Virus record (IMG/VR): IMGVR_UViG_3300042887_001094
Span: 1-35,587 of that record
DNA: 35,587 nucleotides
DNA from: a virus
Direction: 5' to 3' (one strand)
Below are positions 7,455-15,518 of the stretch, piece after piece. Within the stretch, counting starts at the first letter, position 1. Every line of letters begins with the position of its first letter. The position numbers were made by a program, and so were the translations under genes. The notes below the pieces were generated by a model. It saw only the letters and a list, made by a program, of their open reading frames with translations, was not told the DNA's origin and ran no database searches.

Positions 7455-7991
7455 ATGGAAATTGAATTATCAGATCATTTTGATCGAATGAACAAGGTTG
7501 TTGGTGAATTGCTTAAGGGCAATAATCCCACCAGCATTGCCGCAATTACTGGATTACAAAGAAAAGAAGTAATTGAATTAATTGATGAGTGGAAGACTGT
7601 TGTTCACAATGATACTAGCACGAGGGAGAGGGCTAAAGAAGCCATCTCTGGTGCAGACCAACACTATGCAATGCTTATTAAAGAGGCCTGGAAGACCGTA
7701 GAGGATGCTGATCAAGCAGGACAACTAAATGTTAAGGCAACTGCTTTAAAGCTTATTGCAGACATCGAGGGTAAAAGAATAGGAATGCTTCAAGAGGTTG
7801 GCCTTTTAGATAATGCAGAGATTGCTACACAGATTGCCGAAACAGAGCATAAACAAGAGATACTTATTAAAATATTAAAAGAGGTAACAGCAAGTTGCCC
7901 TAAATGTAAAATGGATGTTGCTAAAAGATTGTCTCAAATTACTGGGATAGTTGAACCAATAGAAATCATTGAGGAAGTAAGTGGATCTTAA
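7455..7991 (+). CDS. terS: Terminase small subunit (putative)
   Basis: This gene encodes 178 residues. The N-terminal region (about 17-50) has a helix-turn-helix, GNNPTSIAAITGLQRKEVIELIDEW, followed by long helices (KEAWKTVEDADQAGQ...KATALKLIADIEGKRIGM) suited to ring oligomerisation, and a CPKC pair near the C-terminus. It ends inside the large-subunit gene, the standard TerS-TerL arrangement. It would recognise phage DNA and recruit TerL. The call rests on fold pattern and position rather than strong sequence identity. No Shine-Dalgarno is visible; the promoter predicts a leaderless start. Confidence 0.7.
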   Translation: MEIELSDHFDRMNKVVGELLKGNNPTSIAAITGLQRKEVIELIDEWKTVVHNDTSTRERAKEAISGADQHYAMLIKEAWKTVEDADQAGQLNVKATALKLIADIEGKRIGMLQEVGLLDNAEIATQIAETEHKQEILIKILKEVTASCPKCKMDVAKRLSQITGIVEPIEIIEEVSGS

Positions 7992-9780
7992 TTTTAATGA
8001 CCTTATTGACATACTTGACGGTGAAGAGTTTGATGAAAAGCCAGTCGATCTAAGAACCTTTGTAAGGCATCCAGACTATTTAGGTTTACCAGAATTATCA
8101 GAATATCAATATACTTTAATTGAAAAAAGCTCACAAATTTATAAAGAGTCCACCCTAATAAAATTATTTGGAGAATCAGAAGGAAAAATACGGTTTAAAC
8201 AAACTGCAAACGAGATTGTAGCTCAATTAGGAAAAGGTTCTGGAAAAGATTATTGTTCTACAATTGCAGTTGCTTACACTGTATATTTGTTGCTGTGCCT
8301 TAAAGATCCAGCAGCTTATTACGGCAAGCCGCCTGGAGATTCAATAGATATAATTAATATTGCTATTAACGCACAACAGGCAAGCAATGTTTTCTTTAAA
8401 GGATTTAAAACCAGAATAGATAAGTCACCTTGGTTTATTGGTAAGTATACCGATAAAGCATCAGAAATTAAATTTAATAAAAATATTACAGTTCATTCAG
8501 GCCACTCAGAAAGAGAAGCGTGGGAGGGCTACAACGTAATTATAGTAATCCTGGATGAAATTTCAGGATTTAGTATTGAAAATACTACTGGGCACGATCA
8601 GGCTAAAACTGGTGGGGCAATATATGATATGTATAGGGCATCAGTTGATTCCCGTTTCCCAGACTTCGGTAAAGTAATTTTGCTCTCATTTCCAAGATAT
8701 AAAAACGACTATATACAACAGAGATATGACGCAGTTGTAGCTGATAAAGAAGTGGTTATTAAGTCTCATAGATTTAAGATGGACGATGACTTGCCAGACA
8801 ATACAGAAGGAAATGAATTTGATATAGATTGGGAAGAGGATCATATTATTTCATATAAAATACCTAAGGTATATGCTTTAAAAAGACCAACATGGGATGT
8901 TAATCCAGTAAGAAAAATAGATGATTTTAAAACAGCATTTTATACAAATCCTCAGGATGCTTTGTCTAGATTCGCCTGTATGCCACCAGATGCAATTGAC
9001 GCATTTTTTAAATCAAAAGAAAAAATTGAAAAAGCATTTAATATTGGTCAGTTAGCAGTAGATAATTTTGGAAGATTAGAAGAATGGTTTATTCCAGATC
9101 CAGATAAAGAATATTTTATTCACGTAGACTTAGCGCAAAAGCATGACCATTGTGCTGTATCTATGTCACACGTTCAAAAATGGGTAAACATAAAAATAAC
9201 AAGTGACTATTCGCAACCAGCCCCCATAGTAGAAATAGACGCTGTTAGATATTGGACTCCTACTAAAGATAAATCTGTAGACTTTACTGAAGTAAAAGAT
9301 TATATTCTTTCATTAAAAACACGAGGATTTAAAATTAAAGTGTGTACTTTTGACAGATGGAATTCTCATGACATGATGCAACAACTAAAACAATATGGCA
9401 TCAATACAGAAATTCTATCTGTCGCTAAAAAACATTATGATGATATGGCAATGATAGTAGCGGAAGAAAGATTAATTGGTCCGTACATTCAATTACTTAT
9501 AGATGAATTATTGCAATTAAAAATTATGAGAGACAGAGTAGATCACCCAAGAAAAGGATCTAAAGATTTAGCAGATGCTGTCTGTGGCTCAATATACAAT
9601 GCAATAAGTAGAAGTAAATTTAGTTCAGAACAGGAAATTAAAATACATACCTATCAATCCATGAGTTACGACAATGATTTTGCTAGAGACGACAAAGATA
9701 CTACAGTTACAAATATGATTAAGGCACCGCATATGCCAGATAGGTTAAGGGAAGCAATGGATAGGATGATGATAATATGA
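7981..9780 (+). CDS. terL: Terminase large subunit
   Basis: This gene encodes 599 residues from a GTG preceded by GAGGAAGTAA. The ATPase part has Walker A GKGSGKD (84-90) and Walker B VIIVILDEISGF (LDE at 191-193). The C-terminal RNase H-like nuclease has FIHVDLAQKHDHC (Asp383), a middle VCTFDRWNSHD, and KDLADAVCGSIYNA. This is a complete DNA-packaging motor and headful or end-cleaving nuclease. Unlike many phages, no portal gene follows directly; two small unknown genes come next. Confidence 0.92.
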   Translation: MDLNFNDLIDILDGEEFDEKPVDLRTFVRHPDYLGLPELSEYQYTLIEKSSQIYKESTLIKLFGESEGKIRFKQTANEIVAQLGKGSGKDYCSTIAVAYTVYLLLCLKDPAAYYGKPPGDSIDIINIAINAQQASNVFFKGFKTRIDKSPWFIGKYTDKASEIKFNKNITVHSGHSEREAWEGYNVIIVILDEISGFSIENTTGHDQAKTGGAIYDMYRASVDSRFPDFGKVILLSFPRYKNDYIQQRYDAVVADKEVVIKSHRFKMDDDLPDNTEGNEFDIDWEEDHIISYKIPKVYALKRPTWDVNPVRKIDDFKTAFYTNPQDALSRFACMPPDAIDAFFKSKEKIEKAFNIGQLAVDNFGRLEEWFIPDPDKEYFIHVDLAQKHDHCAVSMSHVQKWVNIKITSDYSQPAPIVEIDAVRYWTPTKDKSVDFTEVKDYILSLKTRGFKIKVCTFDRWNSHDMMQQLKQYGINTEILSVAKKHYDDMAMIVAEERLIGPYIQLLIDELLQLKIMRDRVDHPRKGSKDLADAVCGSIYNAISRSKFSSEQEIKIHTYQSMSYDNDFARDDKDTTVTNMIKAPHMPDRLREAMDRMMII

Positions 9781-10028
9781 GTACTTACCAAGAAAAAGCT
9801 AAAGAGTGTAAATGCTGTGGAAAGCATGTTCCACTTCCAACTGTATTGAAAGAATATAATAACATGCTTCTATGCCCTACCACATTTGCCAATGTAATGG
9901 AGTACAAAAGAATATGGAAAGCTTTGGGGGTCAGGCCAAAAGGCAATACTAGAAAGCATTTTTCTGAATATGTTCAACAGATAGTAGAGACCACTATTGA
10001 CAAAAATGATGATGGAACATTACAGTAA
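9777..10028 (+). CDS. Small zinc-binding protein
   Basis: This gene encodes 83 residues. It begins YQEKAKECKCCGKHVPLP, with a C-x-CC cluster and His, and has a further Cys in NMLLCPTTFANV. The rest is helical and basic (RKHFSEYVQQIVE). The ATG overlaps the terL stop by 4 bases (ATGA), so it is cotranscribed with the terminase. The function is unknown. Confidence 0.65.
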   Translation: MSTYQEKAKECKCCGKHVPLPTVLKEYNNMLLCPTTFANVMEYKRIWKALGVRPKGNTRKHFSEYVQQIVETTIDKNDDGTLQ

Positions 10029-10035
10029 AAAGAGG

Positions 10036-10047
10036 TATAATGTAGAT
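10036..10047 (+). promoter_or_regulatory. -10 element of a leaderless start
   Basis: TATAAT (10036-10041) lies 6 bases before the ATG at 10048. No good -35 is visible. It is part of the recurring -10 plus 6-7 bases plus ATG arrangement on this arm. Confidence 0.5.
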
Positions 10048-10377
10048 ATGGAAAATGATGATATCATGGGTAATTCAGATGATGAAAGACTTGAATATTA
10101 TTTAAGCATTGGTGTTGTAGAATTAGAAGGCGTAGATGAAAGCGGAGAAATTATTTATTCTATTAATGAAAGTGCAAAAGAGTTGGCTCCAGAATTATGG
10201 GAGTCTCACGAACAGCATATAGATAAATCTCTAATTGATTTATACAATAAAGACTTATTGTCTGTAGAGTATGATGAAAATTTAGAAGCCACATTTATAT
10301 TAAGCCCAGAAGGAAAAGCTCTTGCAAAAGAGTATGGGTTAATAGAGCTGTTTGATAAAGAAATACCAAACGATTAG
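10048..10377 (+). CDS. Acidic hypothetical protein, winged-helix-like C-terminus
   Basis: This gene encodes 109 residues. The ATG at 10048 is preferred over an in-frame start at 9997 because TATAAT sits just 6 bases before it. The protein is acidic. The segment YNKDLLSVEYDENLEATFILSPEGKALAKEYGL resembles the wing region of small winged-helix proteins (strand-turn-strand followed by SPEGK.LA). No family is recognised. Confidence 0.65.
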   Translation: MENDDIMGNSDDERLEYYLSIGVVELEGVDESGEIIYSINESAKELAPELWESHEQHIDKSLIDLYNKDLLSVEYDENLEATFILSPEGKALAKEYGLIELFDKEIPND

Positions 10378-10385
10378 GAGATAAA

Positions 10386-10565
10386 ATGCCATACAGTGTT
10401 AAGCAAAACGTAGCAGGCTGCACAGGATATGCAGTTGTAAACGATGAAGGCGAATTAAAAGGTTGTCATCCAGGTAAAACTGCAGCAATGGCTCAAATGA
10501 GAGCTTTATATGCAGCTACAGAAGATGAACAAAAAATGCAAGATAAGAAAAAGAAAATATACTAA
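10386..10565 (+). CDS. Small phage protein with YAVVN..GELKGCH..K motif
   Basis: This gene encodes 59 residues with a Shine-Dalgarno (AGGAGATAAAATG). The motif CTGYAVVNDEGELKGCHPGKTAAMAQMRALYA is common in tailed phages, often as a short independent protein or as an N-terminal piece of portal- or capsid-associated proteins. Two Cys and a His could bind metal. The tail is Lys-rich. Its role is unknown, but the motif is a reliable phage marker. Confidence 0.75.
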   Translation: MPYSVKQNVAGCTGYAVVNDEGELKGCHPGKTAAMAQMRALYAATEDEQKMQDKKKKIY

Positions 10566-10573
10566 GGAGAAAA

Positions 10574-10708
10574 ATGTTTAAAAAAATAAAAGAAATTCTA
10601 TTTCCAACCGTTACGGTTGTTATTCAAGAAAAATCATTAAAGGCTAAAACAAAAAAAGCCCCAAAGAAAAAGGCCCCAAAGAAAAAGGCCCCAGCTAAAA
10701 AAAAATAG
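10574..10708 (+). CDS. Lys-Pro-Ala tail peptide, possible DNA-binding protein
   Basis: This gene encodes 44 residues: a short helical or beta N-terminus (MFKKIKEILFPTVTVVIQEK) and then tandem KKAPKK units ending AKKK. The tail resembles the C-terminal arms of actinobacterial HU and of histone H1, which bind DNA without sequence preference. A good Shine-Dalgarno (AAGGAGAAAA) precedes the ATG. It may help condense phage or host DNA; this is inference. Confidence 0.6.
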   Translation: MFKKIKEILFPTVTVVIQEKSLKAKTKKAPKKKAPKKKAPAKKK

Positions 10709-10719
10709 TATAATATAAT
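10709..10719 (+). promoter_or_regulatory. Overlapping -10 boxes before the structured RNA
   Basis: Two overlapping TATAAT hexamers (10709-10714 and 10714-10719) lie directly upstream of the RNA fold at 10721. A transcript starting 6-7 bases after the first would begin exactly at the 5' CTGC of that fold. No convincing -35 is seen. Confidence 0.5.
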
Positions 10720-10720
10720 T

Positions 10721-10800
10721 CTGCACCCCGTCACTGGGGAGTCGCAGACTATTCGGGTCGCTACCCGAAGGATGGACCTGAGTAAGTCCTCAAACTGCTC
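10721..10800 (+). ncRNA. Structured leader RNA or small RNA upstream of the nuclease gene
   Basis: This non-coding stretch of about 80 bases holds three good hairpins: CCCC-GTCACT-GGGG, TTCGGGT-CGCT-ACCCGAA and GGAC-CTGAGTAA-GTCC. GCAG at 10744-10747 can pair either with CTGC at 10721-10724 (enclosing the first hairpin) or with CTGC at 10795-10798 (enclosing the other two). The two pairings exclude each other, so the RNA could switch. The Shine-Dalgarno AAGGAG of the thermonuclease follows at 10809. It matches no RNA family I recognise. It may be a cis-regulatory leader or an independent phage RNA. Confidence 0.5.
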
Positions 10801-10818
10801 TTATTTTTAAGGAGAATT

Positions 10819-11223
10819 ATGTTTGAATATTATGTTAAAAAAGTAAGTAAAGTTGTTGATGGGGATACGATTGATGTAGACATAGATCTCGGTTTTGATA
10901 TTTCATTTAGTTCACGAGTTAGGTTGGCTGGAATTGACACCCCTGAAAGCCGTACCACAGATAAAATAGAAAAAGCTCTAGGCCTTGAATCTAAAGAATA
11001 TTTAAAGAAGGCAATTGATGCGTCTAAAACTGTTGTAATTAAAACAGAAAAAATGGATTCATCAGAAAAATATGGACGCATTCTTGGGTGGGTATTTTTA
11101 GATGGATCAGAAGTTTCAATAAATCAAAAAATGATTAACGAAGGATATGCTTGGGGATACATGGGGGATACTAAAATAAAAGATTTTGATGCTTTAGCAA
11201 AACAAAGAGCAAAGAAGAAGTAA
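10819..11223 (+). CDS. Thermonuclease (SNase family)
   Basis: This gene encodes 134 residues covering the whole staphylococcal-nuclease fold: VVDGDTIDVDID, SSRVRLAGIDTPESR (catalytic Arg and acidic residues), ALGLESKEYLKKAI, SSEKYGRILGWVFLDG (second catalytic Arg) and INQKMINEGYAWGY. It has no signal peptide, so it should act inside the host cell, cutting DNA or RNA in a calcium-dependent way. The start follows AAGGAGAATT. It is preceded by a structured leader that may control it. Confidence 0.9.
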   Translation: MFEYYVKKVSKVVDGDTIDVDIDLGFDISFSSRVRLAGIDTPESRTTDKIEKALGLESKEYLKKAIDASKTVVIKTEKMDSSEKYGRILGWVFLDGSEVSINQKMINEGYAWGYMGDTKIKDFDALAKQRAKKK

Positions 11224-11406
11224 ATGCCAATATACGAATACTCATGTGTAACCTGCGACAAATTATTAGAAGTTACTCGTAAGTTTGACGAAAAAGAAGT
11301 CGTCCCCCCTTGCCCTTCATGTGGGTATGGGATGGCAAGATCCTATGGAACAGTTGGGGTGCAGTTTAAGGGAAATGGTTTTTACAAAACAGATAATCCT
11401 AAGTAA
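11224..11406 (+). CDS. FmdB-family zinc ribbon protein
   Basis: This gene encodes 60 residues starting immediately after the nuclease stop. MPIYEYSCVTCDKLLEV and later PPCPSCGYGMARSYGTVGVQFKGNGFYKTD form the CxxC...CxxC zinc ribbon and the GxGFYxTD end typical of the FmdB regulatory-protein family. These are found in many bacteria and actinophages; their molecular function is unclear. Confidence 0.85.
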   Translation: MPIYEYSCVTCDKLLEVTRKFDEKEVVPPCPSCGYGMARSYGTVGVQFKGNGFYKTDNPK

Positions 11407-11431
11407 CTAAGATTATTTAAATAAGCAAACA

Positions 11432-11465
11432 TGATATAATCTCTATGTAACAAAAATTTTGTTAC
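11432..11465 (+). promoter_or_regulatory. Extended -10 promoter with palindrome at the start site
   Basis: TGATATAAT (11432-11440) is an extended -10. Seven bases later comes a 19-base inverted repeat, GTAACAAAA-A-TTTTGTTAC (11447-11465), which starts where the transcript should begin. It could be an operator or a 5' hairpin protecting the long mRNA of the surface protein. Confidence 0.55.
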
Positions 11466-11477
11466 TTGGAGATCCAA

Positions 11478-14120
11478 TTGCATAGAAAGTTAAAACTATT
11501 TTTAGCTAGCCTTTTTGTAACAGGTTGGCTATTTTTTATTGGCCCAAGTTACGCATGGGCAACAGACAGTAGCGGACAAGAACAAGTTGTTGTAAGCCCT
11601 GCTCAACAGGCAGTCGATACAGCCCTTGCAACAGCCGCCACAGAGGTTCAGCAGGCTATTGCAGCCACGGATACTGCCACCGCCACCATAGCCGTAGCAG
11701 TTGCTGAAAGGATAGAGGCTCAGGCAGCGGTAGATACAGTGACAGCCACAGTAGCAGTAGCACAATCAAACGTAGCCTTAGTAGACACAGCAACAACCAC
11801 AATTAGTTCTGTAAATTTATCTGTTACACCAATAGATCAAAGTTCGCAGGTAGTTCAAGATGCTAAAAATACTATTATTACAGCACAAACCTCCATAAAT
11901 AATATTGACACATCAACTGCACAGGTACAAATATCTGAAGCCGTTGCAGCAAAAACAACAGCAACAACAGCACAAGCCACCGCACAAACCGAACTAACTC
12001 AAGCCAACATTGCAATTGATAATGCACAAACAGCAGTAAATAATTTGCAAGCCACTATTGGAACAAGTACAAATGTCCTTGCTGGTGTAGATGATGCTGG
12101 TGTTCAAATGAATCTTCCGTTTGGAATGCAAATGGGTGGAACTGTTTATAACAACGTTTATGTTGGGTCTAATGCAACTATAACATTTGGTGTAAATGAG
12201 GGTGCCATATACCATACAACTCCAAGTGCCCCATCGGTATCTATAGCGGGATGGGACTGGACAACCTGGAGCACAGGAACAGGTATTACTTATGCAACAA
12301 CTGGTACAAGTTTAGATATTGCTTGGGACCTACGTCCATACCCACAACAAGACGCTTCTACACAGATGGTTCAAATAAGATTTAATGCTGATGTAAATCC
12401 AAATGATGGTGCTTGGATAGCAAGTGTAACTGCTAATGGACCAATACCAGATCAAGCAAGATTTAATGTTAGAGAAACAACCAATGGCGCACTTATTCCA
12501 ATTACAGATACTAATGTTGGAGCAGGTTTTGCTGGACAAATAAGTCAAGGTGCAGCATTTACTCCGTATGTAGATCCAAACACAGAAACAGTTCAAGCAG
12601 CAGTTGATGCAGCAAATGCAACTATTGCACAGTTAAACTCAAGCCTTACTCCAGTAGTTGCTCAAAATACTACAAACACATCAGCAATAAATGCTATTAA
12701 TACAACATCTTTAACTAATGTCGTAAACTCAGCGGTATCTAGTAAGACAAACTTACAAACACAATTAAACACAAATGCTCAAGAGTTAATTACAGCAATT
12801 AGTGCTAACATTCCAACTCCTGCCCCAATAATTTCAACTCCAATTGTTGCAGGAACTACCGCAACTATTACGCCATCCCTACCTGAAGGATACACAGCAA
12901 ACACTTGGTTTTATCAAGTAATAACAGAAAACCCTGATGCAGAAAATCCATATGCTGGTGGAACATATAATACAAATGGTGCTCCTGCATCTATTCAGTT
13001 AAGTGGTTTAACAGAAGGCGCTACTTATACTGTTAGAGTTGCTAACTGGTCTGGACCTGTAAGTGAATATACTGAAGCTGTTATTTCTGTACCAGCGCTA
13101 CAAGGATCTAATTTAATTGGTGGTGGTCCTGTAGATACAACTCCAATTGATACAACTCCTGTGTACACAGAACCTATAAACACAGACCCTGTAGATACAG
13201 AACCAATTAATACAGAACCAGTTGAGACTGAGCCTATAGATACAGAACCAGTTGAGACTGAGCCTATAGATACAGAACCAGTTGAGACTGAGCCTATAGA
13301 TACAGAACCAGTTGAGACTGAGCCTATAGATACAGAACCAGTAGAAGAAATTTCCGTTAGCGAAGAGGCGGAGTCTGTATTTGAAGAAAGTGAAGTTTCT
13401 ATTGAAGAAATATCAGAAAGCGGTGCCAACCTTTCTGTAGCAGATGTTCAAGAAATTATTACTGATTTAATTAGTGATAGCACTTTAGATGCATCTGAAG
13501 TTTCTGCAGTACTAGAAGCAATCGCTGAAGGTGGAGAAGTGTCTGCAGAAATTGCTGCTGAAGTATCTGAATCTTTATCAGAAGGGGGATTAACAGAAGC
13601 AGAAGCAGAATTTATTACAGAAATGCTTTCTGCAGATGGAGAAATAACAACTGCAGAAGTTGTTAATTTATCTGAAGCCTTATCTGAAGACGGTAAATTT
13701 ACTTTAGTAGAAAAAGATTTAGTTGCAGATGTATTGGTAACTTCAGCAGAAGGAGCACCTGTAACTGCTGCCAACATAGAAGCATCGGGACTTGAATATC
13801 GTGATCTTCCCCCAACAATTCCAGTAGAGGTAAGAGAAGATGCTAATGGTAATCCAGTAGTTATTCAAGCAGAAGTTGCTTCCGCATTACTTGTTTTAGA
13901 AAGCCCAGCAGCAATAGCAAATGCAATTGCTGCTTGCTTCAATCCAGACGAGGCAATTGAAGGTTTAACAGAAGAACAAAAATGTGAATTAGGCAAAGCA
14001 CTACTGAACATGGGTGCCGATATGTCTATTCCAGAACGTGAAAAAGCAGAAGATATCGTAGTAGTAACAATAATAGCTGGCCAGATAGTTCTTGGCACAG
14101 CATATAGAAGGAAGGTATAA
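11478..14120 (+). CDS. Very large secreted repeat protein, membrane-anchored
   Basis: This gene encodes about 880 residues, most likely from TTG 11478 (GGAGA 5 bases upstream). A signal peptide (LKLFLASLFVTGWLFFIGPSYAWA) is followed by an Ala/Thr-rich helical region, a beta-sandwich-like domain (about 210-370), more Ala-rich helix, a fibronectin-III-like domain (about 455-540), Pro/Glu/Thr repeats of the unit VETEPIDTEP, an acidic helical region with EF-like LTEAEAEFITEMLSADGE segments, and a C-terminal hydrophobic stretch (VVVTIIAGQIVLGTAY) ending in RRKV. This looks like a Gram-positive surface protein anchored in the membrane. It may alter the infected cell surface or be a virion adhesin. 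Confidence 0.7.
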   Translation: MHRKLKLFLASLFVTGWLFFIGPSYAWATDSSGQEQVVVSPAQQAVDTALATAATEVQQAIAATDTATATIAVAVAERIEAQAAVDTVTATVAVAQSNVALVDTATTTISSVNLSVTPIDQSSQVVQDAKNTIITAQTSINNIDTSTAQVQISEAVAAKTTATTAQATAQTELTQANIAIDNAQTAVNNLQATIGTSTNVLAGVDDAGVQMNLPFGMQMGGTVYNNVYVGSNATITFGVNEGAIYHTTPSAPSVSIAGWDWTTWSTGTGITYATTGTSLDIAWDLRPYPQQDASTQMVQIRFNADVNPNDGAWIASVTANGPIPDQARFNVRETTNGALIPITDTNVGAGFAGQISQGAAFTPYVDPNTETVQAAVDAANATIAQLNSSLTPVVAQNTTNTSAINAINTTSLTNVVNSAVSSKTNLQTQLNTNAQELITAISANIPTPAPIISTPIVAGTTATITPSLPEGYTANTWFYQVITENPDAENPYAGGTYNTNGAPASIQLSGLTEGATYTVRVANWSGPVSEYTEAVISVPALQGSNLIGGGPVDTTPIDTTPVYTEPINTDPVDTEPINTEPVETEPIDTEPVETEPIDTEPVETEPIDTEPVETEPIDTEPVEEISVSEEAESVFEESEVSIEEISESGANLSVADVQEIITDLISDSTLDASEVSAVLEAIAEGGEVSAEIAAEVSESLSEGGLTEAEAEFITEMLSADGEITTAEVVNLSEALSEDGKFTLVEKDLVADVLVTSAEGAPVTAANIEASGLEYRDLPPTIPVEVREDANGNPVVIQAEVASALLVLESPAAIANAIAACFNPDEAIEGLTEEQKCELGKALLNMGADMSIPEREKAEDIVVVTIIAGQIVLGTAYRRKV
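13221..13340 (+). repeat. Four identical tandem 30-bp repeats
   Basis: The unit, which begins gttgagactgagcc, occurs four times without a mismatch at 13221, 13251, 13281 and 13311. Degenerate copies extend upstream to about 13132. It encodes the 10-residue unit VETEPIDTEP. Perfect identity implies recent expansion or strong copy correction. Confidence 0.95.
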
Positions 14121-14127
14121 TAAGAAT
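14116..14127 (+). promoter_or_regulatory. -10 element of a leaderless start
   Basis: TATAAT (14116-14121) lies 6 bases before the ATG at 14128. GAAGGAAGG further upstream is too far (12 bases) to be a good Shine-Dalgarno. Confidence 0.45.
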
Positions 14128-14313
14128 ATGAAATGGTTAAAAAAATGGAGCCTAGCCGCTCTAAATGAAAACTTTACATTCCTTGGATTTTTTGTAGCCT
14201 GGGTAGTATTAGAGGGTAGCGCAAAAACCGTTGTAGGTTATGTAACCCTAGCCTCAGTAGCCTTATGGTTTATGACTATAGGCATCAGAGAAAAAGCAGA
14301 AAAAGAAGAATAA
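14128..14313 (+). CDS. Small two-helix membrane protein (holin candidate)
   Basis: This gene encodes 61 residues with a basic N-terminus (MKWLKKWSLAALNENF), two hydrophobic segments (FTFLGFFVAWVVLEG and VVGYVTLASVALWFMTIGI) and a charged C-terminus (REKAEKEE). Size, topology and position 5' of an endolysin suit a class II holin. The start at 14128 is chosen because TATAAT lies 6 bases upstream; an in-frame ATG at 14092 would place that box inside the gene. Confidence 0.55.
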   Translation: MKWLKKWSLAALNENFTFLGFFVAWVVLEGSAKTVVGYVTLASVALWFMTIGIREKAEKEE

Positions 14314-14317
14314 ATGC

Positions 14318-14329
14318 TATAATAGTGGT
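14318..14329 (+). promoter_or_regulatory. -10 element of a leaderless start
   Basis: TATAAT (14318-14323) lies 6 bases before the ATG at 14330. There is no Shine-Dalgarno upstream of that ATG and no clear -35. Confidence 0.5.
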
Positions 14330-14536
14330 ATGAAAAGAATTACCGCTATTGCTTTATCTGGCCTATTAATGATATCATTAACAGGGTGTGGATATGACGG
14401 GCATTTTAGATACCCTTGTCAAGATCCTGCAAATTGGGAAAAAGCAGAATGTAAACCACCAATCTGTACGGCCAATGGGGCATGTCCAGAAGATTTAGTT
14501 AGTCGAGAAGAGATAGAAGGAACACAAAATGGCTAG
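14330..14536 (+). CDS. Phage lipoprotein with CQDPxNW motif
   Basis: This gene encodes 68 residues. A signal peptide with lipobox (SLTGC) places a lipidated Cys at residue 20. The mature part has YPCQDPANWEKAECKPPICTANGACPEDL, a Cys-rich pattern I know from many aquatic tailed phages next to lysis or tail genes. Six Cys after the lipobox could form disulfides. It overlaps the next gene by 8 bases. It may act in lysis or superinfection exclusion; neither is shown. Confidence 0.75.
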   Translation: MKRITAIALSGLLMISLTGCGYDGHFRYPCQDPANWEKAECKPPICTANGACPEDLVSREEIEGTQNG

Positions 14537-14939
14537 AGAAAGATTGTCCCCTCAAGATTTAGACGCAAGACTTAAATTTATTTTAGGTATTACTCTAGGA
14601 TCTATTTTATTTTTAACATCTGTAGGCATTATGTATGCCCTTATATTTGTTACACAACCAATTACTGGTCAATCAGAAAATGATAAAATGTTTTTTAACG
14701 TATTAGGTAGCGTTGCTACATTTATTACTGGAACATTAGCTGGATTATTAATTGGACAATCAGGTGCAAAAGATGTAATGGCTGCACAAATTGCTAATAA
14801 AGAAGTAGATGCAAAAAATACACAAGCGGATAAAAAATTAGAAGCAGAGATTGATGAAGCAAAAGCTCGTAGATTAGCAAAACCAGATGGCGCAATGCCA
14901 GCAGAGCAACCAGTAGACACAGACTGGGACAAGGACTAA
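14529..14939 (+). CDS. Two-transmembrane protein (holin or antiholin candidate)
   Basis: This gene encodes 136 residues. After a charged start there are two hydrophobic segments, ILGITLGSILFLTSVGIMYALIFV and FFNVLGSVATFITGTLAGLLIG, followed by a charged coiled coil (NKEVDAKNTQADKKLEAEIDEAKARR) and an acidic end. It ends 2 bases before the endolysin start. The position makes a lysis role likely, but the long cytoplasmic tail is unlike the simplest holins. Confidence 0.6.
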   Translation: MARERLSPQDLDARLKFILGITLGSILFLTSVGIMYALIFVTQPITGQSENDKMFFNVLGSVATFITGTLAGLLIGQSGAKDVMAAQIANKEVDAKNTQADKKLEAEIDEAKARRLAKPDGAMPAEQPVDTDWDKD

Positions 14940-14941
14940 AA

Positions 14942-15517
14942 ATGGCATCACAAGGAACAGCAGAGAGACTTATTGAAGTAGCTAAAGCTGAAATTGGAAC
15001 CATTGAAGGACCTAAAGATAACGAAACTAAATATGGTGCGTTCACCAAGGCTAATTTTCAGCCTTGGTGCGGATCATTCGTTATGTGGTGTGCCAACGAG
15101 GCTGGGGTAAAAGTGCCAAATACTGTTTACACTCCTGGTGGTGCCGCAGCTTTTAAGAAAAAGGGTTCATGGATTGACGGAGATGTAGCAGATCCAGAGC
15201 CAGGAGACATTGCATATTTTGATTTCCCATCTGACGGAGTAGATAGAATATCTCACGTAGCAATTGTTATTAAAGATAATGAAGATGGAACAGTTTGGTG
15301 TATCGAAGGAAACACATCTGGAGATCCTAAAGGCAGTCAGCGTAATGGCGGAGAGGTTTGCAAAAAACTTCGTGCTTATAAGAAAAATAAAAAGAATCTA
15401 ATGATTTCTATTGTAGGATTTGGTAGACCAAAATTTGCTAAATCTTCAACATCTGAAACACAACAACCTACTACACAAAATAAAAAATGTGAGGCTTGTG
15501 GTCAAGAAATAAAGTAG
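14942..15517 (+). CDS. CHAP-domain endolysin
   Basis: This gene encodes 191 residues. The CHAP amidase/endopeptidase domain has Cys43 in FQPWCGSFVMWCANEAG, His105 in RISHVAIVI and a polar residue in WCIEGNTSG, plus PGDIAYFDF. It cuts peptide bonds in peptidoglycan. There is no signal peptide, so it needs a holin, consistent with the two small membrane proteins upstream. The C-terminus ends in a short KKCEACGQEIK zinc-like motif that may help wall binding. Confidence 0.88.
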   Translation: MASQGTAERLIEVAKAEIGTIEGPKDNETKYGAFTKANFQPWCGSFVMWCANEAGVKVPNTVYTPGGAAAFKKKGSWIDGDVADPEPGDIAYFDFPSDGVDRISHVAIVIKDNEDGTVWCIEGNTSGDPKGSQRNGGEVCKKLRAYKKNKKNLMISIVGFGRPKFAKSSTSETQQPTTQNKKCEACGQEIK

Positions 15518-15518
15518 T

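Noticed and set aside
13221-13340. CRISPR-like array
   Set aside because: The repeats are directly tandem with no spacers and encode protein in frame.
13025-13777. Long - strand frames of 134 and 109 codons inside the surface protein
   Set aside because: They are mirror frames of the repeat-rich and Ala/Glu-rich + strand gene, with low-complexity Ser/Thr/Val sequence and no ribosome sites.
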